Below, in pieces: positions 56,292 through 64,000 of a DNA stretch of 64,000 nucleotides; position 1 is the first letter of the stretch; each line of letters opens with the position of its first letter. The notes beneath the pieces were generated by a model. It was not told where the DNA came from, did not search any database, and saw nothing but the letters and a program-made list of their open reading frames with translations. The translations under genes were made by a program, and so were the position numbers. This DNA is from Euonymus europaeus (Eukaryota; Streptophyta; Magnoliopsida; Celastrales; Celastraceae), in the NCBI GenBank assembly GCA_963580455.1, contig OY756969.1:15906760-15970759 (forward strand). Reading direction: 5' to 3'.

Positions 56292-57959
56292 TGTAACACC
56301 CCGAATTCGTAGTTTGCTATTAATTTAAAATAATAAAAAAAAAGCATAAATAAATAATAATAAATTAATTAATTAGGATTTAGGAAATGTAAAACAATGT
56401 ACCAATAGAAGGTATAATGGAAAGGGGTAGAGGAGGTGAGGGTAAAAAGGGTCAAAACAAACCCTAATTAAAATAATATAAAAAGCACGTATCTCGAGAG
56501 AAACAAAAAATCAACGGGCGAGAGGGAGAGAGAGGTAGCAGCGGCGACGGAAACTCCAGACCGGCGAAGGGGCGACGGTTTTCGGCGAATCTGGTATCAT
56601 TGGAAAGAGGAAGTCGAGGGCAATGCGGAGGTAGCTTTTTTGTACGAAAAGAAGGAGGCAGCGCCGAGATACGGCAGGAAGAAGTACACGGCCGCCGCAC
56701 CTTTATCGCATCGATTCGACCAACACCAGTCACCGATCAGGTAACCACCGCCGCCATGGAGTTCATCGGATCATGGGCTACAAGTGGAGGTCGGCGTGGG
56801 CGCTACCGCCTTCGGAATGGCGGCGAACCGTTTTCTGGTGAACGGGTCTGCTGACCACGCTGGGGAGGGGGAGGTCAACCTGGTCGACCCGACCCGGTCA
56901 GGGTGAGAACCCGGTTCACCCTTGGTGGTTGACCAGATTAATTAATTGATTAATTGGGTGTTTAAAATTTAATGGAATTGATGGTGAATATTTATGTATT
57001 ATAATATGCAGGAACCATTTCATTATAATTGAATTAGTGAGATAACGAAAGGGTGCCAAGGTAAGTAACGTTTTAACTGTGTCACAGAACTGTGTTATTA
57101 ATTCTATATTACTGATTGAATTGTTTTAAATGTTATATATGCATTGAGTGATTATGATCGATGGATATATGAGAATGTGGATATATGAGAATGTGTTTAT
57201 ATTGAAGATCTACTGTTAGTTATCAGTTTTTGCAATTATGCATTGCATGGCATTTCATACTACAAGGTTTATGTGATGGATTAAATGGTTTTATAAACCT
57301 AGTATAACTGCTACAGGGAGGGTGTACTGTTAAGGTTATTGGTAATTGTTCATATGATTGGAAGGAAAAGAAAAGGATATAATTCAGATACAGGAGAATG
57401 TTCTAAGGAAGGATATAAAGAGGAAATCCCGACCGGTTGCCCTGTAGCAGTTTACTAGAGTTAGGGGCCGTAATACTGGATAAATGTTTTAAATTGGCTA
57501 CATTTCTTAATAAAGAAGCTCATGTGCATCCATGCACAAAATGTTACTTGCTGAGCTTTGGCTCATAACGTTCCGTGACGCAGGTGATGATGAGTATGCT
57601 GAAATTGCTGATGATGGTGATGGCGTGGATCCCCAGTGAGGCGCTCATGTCATGGTGGCTCGTTCAGGGAAATAGCTAGCTGAATAAATGATTTGAAGGG
57701 TTATGTTTGAATTTAGAATTTATCAATAAGTAGTTTATTGCGGATTTAATACCGAGTATTTACCAAGGGATTATGTGGAGATGCTTAGTGTGGAATGATG
57801 TTTTGAGAATGGAGGCTAAGTACTTAATATTTAAGAGACTATTTTATTTACAGATATCTGTTAGAGTAACTTTAAAGTTTTTTGAGAATTTAAATGGTCT
57901 GAAGAGTAACGCTATCTGTTGGGGGTAATAAATTAACTATCTTGGATTGAGGTGTTACA
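56292..57959 (+). repeat. 5' LTR of Tekay copy 2
   Basis: 1668 bp, TGTAACACC to GGTGTTACA, TATA box at 56477-56483. Without the two deletions of the copy 1 5' LTR. A local duplication of ggatatatgagaatgt at about 57162-57195 is specific to this LTR. Confidence 0.95.
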
Positions 57960-57961
57960 GT

Positions 57962-57972
57962 TGGTATCAGAG
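57962..57972 (+). other. Primer-binding site (tRNA-iMet) of Tekay copy 2
   Basis: TGGTATCAGAG two bases after the LTR end. Confidence 0.92.
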
Positions 57973-58210
57973 GAAAGAATCCTTCACGATACAGTATAAT
58001 ACTAGGGAGGGTTAGTTGGAAGTAAAAGTACATGAGCACTGGGGATCGACACGACCATCGACAGGTAAACGTGCTAAGATGTAAAGTTCTTTCCTTTTTG
58101 TTTCGTTTATGTTAGCGTTTTATTTAAGGGTGCAAGTAATTGTCTGGTTTATGTACTTTCTTGTTAGGGTCTAGTAAAGGGTTTGATGGGATAATTGATG
58201 GTAGTGTCGA

Positions 58211-58582
58211 TTGCGTATGGTTCAGGTAGAGATGGAGAATATAAGGAAGACACGAAAGGTAATGAGAGGTAGGTGCATGCAGCAGGGACCAAAGAAGTAT
58301 TATCAATTGAAAAGAGAGCCACTATGGTCGACTGAACGTTATGTGGGATACTTAGCAGGAGTGTTGTCATCCCTTGAGGGTGACTACATATTACCTTCGG
58401 AGACTAAAGTGAGGCTACTACTAAGCAAACTGACTTTAGGGGAAGGCATCATTCTAAAGTTTATGTGGAAAAGCCTTAAAAAGCAACCACAAGGGAATAT
58501 TGATCTGGTTAGTGCACTAGTGTGCATGTATAAGGCCTACTATCAACAAAAGTCTCAACAAGTAGTAGTGTCAGGCATATGA
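58211..58582 (+). CDS. Unassigned 123-codon leader ORF of the Tekay element
   Basis: Open from ATG at 58211 to TGA at 58580-58582, between primer site and gag. The product is basic, with a hydrophobic middle (YVGYLAGVLSSLEG) and a Lys/Leu-rich helix-like part, and no recognised domain. Copy 1 has the same frame with a single-base insertion upstream. It is the only uninterrupted reading frame of its size in copy 2 outside pol. It could be an accessory ORF or chance. Confidence 0.35.
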   Translation: MRMVQVEMENIRKTRKVMRGRCMQQGPKKYYQLKREPLWSTERYVGYLAGVLSSLEGDYILPSETKVRLLLSKLTLGEGIILKFMWKSLKKQPQGNIDLVSALVCMYKAYYQQKSQQVVVSGI

Positions 58583-58906
58583 AGTTAGTAAAGGAGTTAG
58601 TAGGCAGTTGGTATTGATTTTATTATGGAGAGAATAAAGTGGAGAGAGATGATTTATTAGTTATTGAGTTGTTTGATGATTTTCCTTTTATGATAACTTC
58701 TATTGGGGATTTAATTTTTGAATAAAATTTCTTAGGGATTTATTATTACCTTTACTTATCTATCTATTTTATTTATTTGGTATTCTTGTTCCATTCTATT
58801 ATTTATGTTATCATGAGTAAGTAGTTGTGTTTATATGATGTGCAATGTTAAAGGTGTGGTATAATATGGATGTGTAAGAGGTAGCAAACTCTTATGTATT
58901 GAATGA

Positions 58907-59781
58907 ATGTTACATGGAATGCATGTAGACAACAACATGAACCGCAGCGGGTTTGTTAGAAGAAACGACGATGAGCAAGAACGGACTGGTGATGAACGTG
59001 GAGTGGCGAATGAGGCACGAGGTGGGGTTGCGGCACCGAGAGGCAATGGGTTCGGGAATTCGGAGATGATGGCTCGCATGTTAGATATGATGCAACAGCA
59101 GCAGCAACAACATGCTGAACAGATGCGGAGGCTAATCGAGGTGCAGGTTCGTCCTCCTCAGAGGATGGATGTCATTGAGAGGTTCTGAAAGCTAAACCCA
59201 AAGGAATTTTCAGGGGGTACCGATCCCTTGGTAACGGAGGAATGGATCAGAGCACTTGAGACCATATTTGAGCATTTGCGATTGGAGGATACGGAGAAAG
59301 TACACTGTGCCACTTTCATGATGACTCTGAATGCTCGAGACTGGTGGGATGGGGCATAGCTTGTCGTGGATATAGCCAATGTCACATGGGAGAAATTTAA
59401 GGAGATGTTCGACACCAAGTATTTTCCCAAAGACGTGAAGGACAGAAAGGTCAAAGAGTTTCTAGAACTCAAGCAGGGAGGCATGACAGTAATGGAATTG
59501 GTTCGAAAATTCGAACAAGGGTGCAGGTTCGTCCCATTACTCGCTGAGAGCTCTGAATTAAAGAAGGATCATTTCTTGGGAGCACTGAATCCCAGAATCA
59601 AGAGTATGGTGAGGATGGCAACTGCAACAACGTATGAGGATATGGTGGACAAGGCAATGATGGCCGAATAGGATCAGAAGGACATCGTAAAAGATATCTA
59701 GAGGCAGAGACAAAGTGTCAGGACAGGAGTCCCCACTAAGGCAACAAGGCCATGGAATGATCTGGAGCGAAATACTACTCA
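58907..59781 (+). pseudogene. gag: Tekay gag region, copy 2
   Basis: Counterpart of 5363-6226. Breaks at TGA 59186-59188 (copy 1 has CGA), TAG 59357-59359 (AAG), TAG 59669-59671 (GAG) and TAG 59699-59701 (CAG). The two stops of copy 1 are absent here. Confidence 0.87.
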
Positions 59782-60490
59782 AGGGAACAACAAGAAGCCA
59801 AAGATGGTGACTGGAACAACAACTAGCAATGCGGCAAAATCCAAGACGGAGGGTAGGCCATTATGTTCCAAATGCAACAAGGCACACGCTGGAGAATGTT
59901 TGGAGGGATCCAGTACGTGTTACTGGTGCAAGGAAAAGGGGCATTATGCTCGGGAGTGTCCAAAGCGGTCACCGGATCAGAAGAAGGTGCCAGCTAGGGT
60001 TTTTGCGATGACTCAGGAGCAGGCGAGTCGAGAGGATGCAATAGCAATAAGTAGTAACATCTCTATCCATGGACTTATCGCATATACATTGATTGACTCT
60101 AGTGCTACACATTCATTCATAGCACGTACACTTGTTAAGAAACTAGGTGTGATACCAGAAAGTATAGACATGGGGTATTTAGTCACCCTGCCTTCTGGTT
60201 ATGTAATGGAGTCCAATCAAATAGTACGGGAATGCCCCATTCAAATAGCGAATAAAACTTTAATTGCGGCGTTAGTGGTACTGAACCTGGAGGAATTTGA
60301 AGTAATATTGAGGATGGATTGGCTTGCGAAATATGATGCCACCATCGATTGTCGAAATAAAAAGGTAACTGTAAAGCCAGCATCGGGAGAATTGCTAGAA
60401 TTTAAGGCTGATTCAAGAATGAAGCATATGTCGTTAATCTCAATGATGAAGGCTAGGAAACTTGTGAGGGGGGGTGCAATGCCTATCTAG
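59782..60490 (+). pseudogene. Tekay zinc knuckle and protease, copy 2
   Basis: CCHC knuckle CYWCKEKGHYAREC near 59918-59960. The protease active site reads DSS instead of DSG (near 60094-60102), which should abolish activity. The frame ends at TAG 60488-60490 after a run of seven G at 60468-60474, as in copy 1. Confidence 0.87.
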
Positions 60491-60495
60491 CTAGT

Positions 60496-61783
60496 GTGGT
60501 GGTAACTAAGAAGGAACCGATAGCAAGAGTGGAGGACATTGTGGTGGTAAGAGACTTTCCAGAGGTATTTCCTGATAATCTAACAACTTTACCACCAGAA
60601 AGGGAGATTAGTTTTGAGATTGAAATAGAGCCGGGTATAACTCCCATATCAAGGGCGCCCTACCGGATGGCACCGGCAGAACTAAAAGAATTGAAGGAAC
60701 AATTGGAGGAATTATTAGAGAAAGGGTTTATTCGACCCAGTTATTCACCGTGGGGAGCACCGGTGTTATTTGTGAAAAAGAAGGATGGATCCCTTAGACT
60801 TTGCATTGATTATAGGGAATTGAATAAGGTAACAATCAAGAACAAGTATCCACTACCACGAATTGAAGACCTGTTCGATCAGTTACAAGGAGCTACAGTC
60901 TTTTCAAAAATTGATTTACAATCAGCGTATCATCAATTGAGAGTCAGTATGAAGGATGTGAAGAAAACTACTTTCTAAACGCGTTATGGTCACTATGAGT
61001 TTTTAGTAATGTCATTTGGATTAACAAATGCTCCTGCTGCATTTATGGACCTAATGAATAGAGTATTCAAGGAATACATCGATCGCTTTATTATTGTCTT
61101 TATTGACGATATCCTAATTTACTCACAAAATCTGGAGGAGCATGAAGGACACTTGTGGATGACCTTACAAGTGTTAAAGGACAATCTACTTTAAGCGAAA
61201 CTCAAGAAATGTGATTTTTGGATGATGCAGGTGGGGTTTTTGGGGCATGTGGTGTCAGAAGAAGGAATATTGGTAGATCCCAATAAGATAGAAGCAGTGG
61301 TGGATTGGCCAACGCCAAGGAATGTCACTGAAGTTCGAAGTTTCTTAGGGATAGCAGGTTATTACAGAAGGTTTGTGAAGAACTTTGCCAGACTAGCAAC
61401 AGCCTTAACCGCTTTAACGAAAAAGAACACTAGATTTTTGTGGGATGAGAAATGTGAAGAGAGTTTTCGGGAGTTAAAGGAGAGGTTAGTAACTGCTCTT
61501 GTACTGACAATGCCAGATGGAAAAAGTGGATTTGTGGTGTACAATGATGCCTCCAAGAATGAACTGGGTTGTGTGTTGATACAGAATGGGAGGGTAGTCG
61601 CGTACGCATCGAGACGATTGAAAGACTATGAGAAGAATTACCCCACCCACGATTTAGAACTAGCAGCAGTAGTTTTTGCATTGAAGATATGGAGGCATTA
61701 TTTGTATTGGGTGAAATGTGAGATATACACGGATCATAAAAGTCTTAAGTATTTATTTACATAGAAGGAGTTGAATATGAGGC
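60496..61783 (+). pseudogene. pol: Tekay RT and RNase H, copy 2
   Basis: RT retains the FIDD catalytic box (near 61102-61113) lost in copy 1, but has TAA at 60976-60978 and 61192-61194. RNase H runs to TAG 61762-61764 and is then truncated by a 64-bp deletion whose ends share GGCA (61781-61784), removing the C-terminal helix. Confidence 0.88.
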
Positions 61784-63105
61784 AAATGTGGTAGCGGACG
61801 CGCTTAGCAGGAAGATATCACTAGCCTCGCATGGAGTACAACCAATGATATTACGGGATCTACAAAAGTTGAGTGTGGAGATAGTTCCAAAGGGGCAGGT
61901 GAGCAATCTAGTGATGATGAGGGTGCAGCCAACATTAATGAATCGAATTAAGGAGAAACAATTAAGTGACGAGTGGTTGGTTAAACAGAAGGGGAAGATA
62001 GAAACGGGCAAGACAATAGAATTTACGATAGATGACGTGGGTGTGATGAGGTACAGAGGAAGATTATGTGTACCGGATGATGCGGAGATAAGGAAAGACA
62101 TTTTAACAGAAGCTCACAATACCCCGTATTCTATCCACCCTAGAAGTACAAAAATGTACCGGGATTTGAAATTACATTATTGGTGGCCGGGAATGAAGAG
62201 ACAGGTGGCGGAGTTTGTAGCTAAGTGTTTGACGTGTCAGCAGATCAAGGCAGAGCATCAAAGGTCGTCAGGCATGTTATTACCTTTGGAAATTCCTAGG
62301 TGGAAGTGGGAGCACATTACAATGGACTTCATGTCGGGACTACCGAGGTCTGAAAAAGGAAATAATGCAATATGGGTGATTGTGGATCGGCTTACCAAGA
62401 CGGCTCACTTTCTAGGGGTGAAGACTACATTTAGCATGAACCAGTATGCGGATTTGTACATGAGGGAAATAGTAAAACTACATAGGATTCCAGTTTCCAT
62501 AGTGTCAGACCGTGACCCCAAGTTTACTTCGAAATTCTAGAACAGTTTCCATGGGGCAATGGGCACCAAGCTGGAATTTGGAACAGCTTTTCATCCAGAG
62601 AGTGATGGGCAATCCGAGAGGGTGATACAGATAATGGAGGATATGTTAAGAGCATGTGTGATGGACTGGTCGGCAAAGTGGGAACGATATCTACCTCTAG
62701 TCGAGTTTTCGTACAACAACAGCTATCAGACAAGCATTGGCATGGCTCCATACGAGGCATTATATGGACGAAAATGTAGGTCACCAGTACATTGGGACGA
62801 AGTGGACGAGAGGAGATTCTTAGAAGGGCAACAAATTGGACTAGAGTAATACAAGAGACTAAGGATGTTATAGAGAAGGTTCGGGCCAGAATCAAAATAG
62901 CGCAGAGCCGACAGAAGAGCTATGCAGATAGGAGAAGGAAGGAGTTAGAATTCGAGATTGGAGATCATGTGTTCCTAAAAATAGAACCTATGAAGGGAGT
63001 GATGAGGTTTGGAAGGAAAGGAAAGTTAAGTCCAAGATATATAGGGCTGTTTAAAATTCTTGATAAGGTGGGAGTTAGAGCATATCGATTAGCCTTACCC
63101 CCATC
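61784..63105 (+). pseudogene. int: Tekay integrase, copy 2
   Basis: Zinc domain near 62105-62255 (EAHN, SIHP, CLTCQQ), core from about 62315 (HITMDF) through SDRDPKF to SDGQSERV near 62600-62625. TAG at 62538-62540 cuts the core, and a one-base shift near 62844 is shared with copy 1. Residues after the shift continue in another frame to the chromodomain. Confidence 0.88.
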
Positions 63106-63376
63106 CTTGTTAGGTGCACATAATGTATTTCATATATCGATGATACAAAAATATATTGAAGATCCGAACCATATACTGAGCTACGAACCCTTGGAGCTTA
63201 CTCTAGATTTTTCCTATGAAGAAAAGCCGGTGGAGATTTTGGCAAAGGAGGTGAAGCAACTCAGAAATAAGGACATCGCACTTGTGAAGGTTCTTTGGAG
63301 GAATCAGAAAGTGGAAGAAGCTACTTGGGAAAGAGAAGATGACATGAAGGCCAAATATCCAGAATTATTTAGGTAA
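63106..63376 (+). pseudogene. Tekay chromodomain, copy 2
   Basis: An uninterrupted chromodomain (EEKPVEILAKEVKQLRN, VLWRN, EEATWEREDDM) ending at TAA 63374-63376. Unlike copy 1 there is no internal stop, though the upstream frame is broken. Confidence 0.88.
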
Positions 63377-63402
63377 CAAATTTTGAGGACAAAATTTTTA
63401 TA

Positions 63403-63414
63403 ACGGGGGAAGAC
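63403..63414 (+). other. Polypurine tract of Tekay copy 2
   Basis: ACGGGGGAAGAC directly before the 3' LTR. Confidence 0.85.
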
Positions 63415-64000
63415 TGTAACACCTCGAATTCGTAGTTGGCTATTAATTTAAAATAATAAAAAAGCATAAATAAATAATAATAAATAAATAAATTAGGATT
63501 TAGGAAATGTAAAACAATGTACCAATAGAAGGTATAATGGAAAGGGGTAGAGGTGGTGAGGGTAAAAAGGGTCAAAACAAACCCTAATTAAAATAATATA
63601 AAAAGCACGTATCTCGAGAGAAACAGAAAATCAACGGGCGAGAGGGAGAGAGAGGTAGCAGCGGCGACGGAAACTCCAGACCGGCGAAGGGGTGACGGTT
63701 TCCGGCGAATCTGGTATCATTGGAAAGAGGACATCGAGGGCAATGCGGTGGTAGCTTTTTCGTACGGAAAGAAGGAGGCAGCGCCGAGATACGGCAGGAA
63801 GAAGTACACGGCCACCGCACCTTTATCGCATCGATTCGACCAACACCGGTCACCGATCAGGTAACCACCGCAGCCATGGAGTTCACCGGATCATGGGCTT
63901 TAAGTGGAGGTCGGCGTGGGCGCTACCGCCTTCGGAATGGCGGCGACCCGTTTTCTGGTGAACGGGTCTGCTGACCATGCTGGGGAGGGGGAGGTCAACC
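63415..64000 (+). repeat. 3' LTR of Tekay copy 2 (partial at window end)
   Basis: Starts TGTAACACCTCGAATTCG; TATA box at 63597-63603; GC-rich island to the end of the window. About 1.07 kb is expected beyond 64000, followed by GATAT if the target site is intact. Confidence 0.93.

Larger units (their letters stand above)
53405..64000. repeat. Second copy of the segment at 1-10550
   Basis: Position 53405 corresponds to 1 and 64000 to 10550. Similarity is continuous through LINE, unclassified DNA, the 5' flank, the GATAT site and the whole Tekay interior, with roughly 1-2% substitutions by eye plus small indels. Homology is cut only by the window ends, so true extent is unknown. Confidence 0.95.
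56292..64000 (+). mobile_element. Tekay/Del-type retrotransposon, copy 2, cut by window end
   Basis: Same structure as copy 1: LTR 56292-57959, primer site 57962-57972, gag to chromodomain 58907-63376, polypurine tract, and 3' LTR from 63415. Inactivating changes differ from copy 1 except for two shared frameshifts (near 60468 and 62844). Stops here: 59186, 59357, 59669, 59699, 60976, 61192, 61762, 62538. A 64-bp deletion lies at 61784. Confidence 0.95.

Overview
This window looks like nuclear DNA of a flowering plant, most likely a eudicot. It is AT-rich and dominated by nested, decayed plant-type transposable elements (chromodomain Ty3 elements, a Tat-type Ty3 element, plant L1 LINEs, a MULE, an endogenous pararetrovirus). 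The only intact host gene recognised is an 812-residue P-class PPR protein on the minus strand (17963-20401) that resembles Arabidopsis At5g12100. There are no bacterial-type operons, no rRNA, no tRNA and no CRISPR array.

Layout. 1-2897: a LINE reverse-transcriptase tail and unclassified retroelement-like DNA. 2898-11630: a complete but dead Tekay/Del-type Ty3 retrotransposon with LTRs, tRNA-Met primer site, gag, protease, RT, RNase H, integrase, chromodomain, and perfect GATAT target duplications. 11636-13500: the end of an LTR element on the minus strand. 13500-17962: no gene seen. 17963-21190: the PPR gene with predicted spliced 5' UTR exons. 21758-22596: a non-autonomous MULE with about 155-160 bp inverted ends and a piece of mudrA-like sequence. 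23570-26930: broken endogenous pararetrovirus with an internal duplication. 26936-28060: LINE 3' end. 28068-35376: a Tat-type Ty3 element on the minus strand, with an antisense accessory ORF preceded by an inverted LTR copy. 35377-35875: FAR1-like (MULE-related) pseudogene. 36580-37839: a DNA transposon with an ACT target duplication. 38128-38328: an HD-Zip II homeobox fragment. 38391-43942: two copies of one LTR family around another LTR. 44156-45160: LINE C-terminal remnant. 45165-48735: a non-coding LTR element (LARD-like) with a 63-bp tandem repeat. 48936-50566: 3' LTR and polypurine tract of another minus-strand element. 52905-53600: LINE RT. 53405-64000: a second copy of positions 1-10550, including the same Tekay insertion at the same site.

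The central structural observation is that the last 10.6 kb repeats the first 10.55 kb, about 1-2% diverged by eye, with the retrotransposon in the same target site in both. The two therefore descend from one insertion that was later duplicated (or represent two haplotypes placed in tandem by an assembler). The two copies carry mostly different stop codons, but share two frameshifts. The mobile elements do not form a working pathway with the PPR gene; the gene is an island in a TE nest. Boundaries of fragmentary elements are approximate; those of the Tekay element, the MULE and the ACT-flanked element are set from terminal repeats and target duplications.
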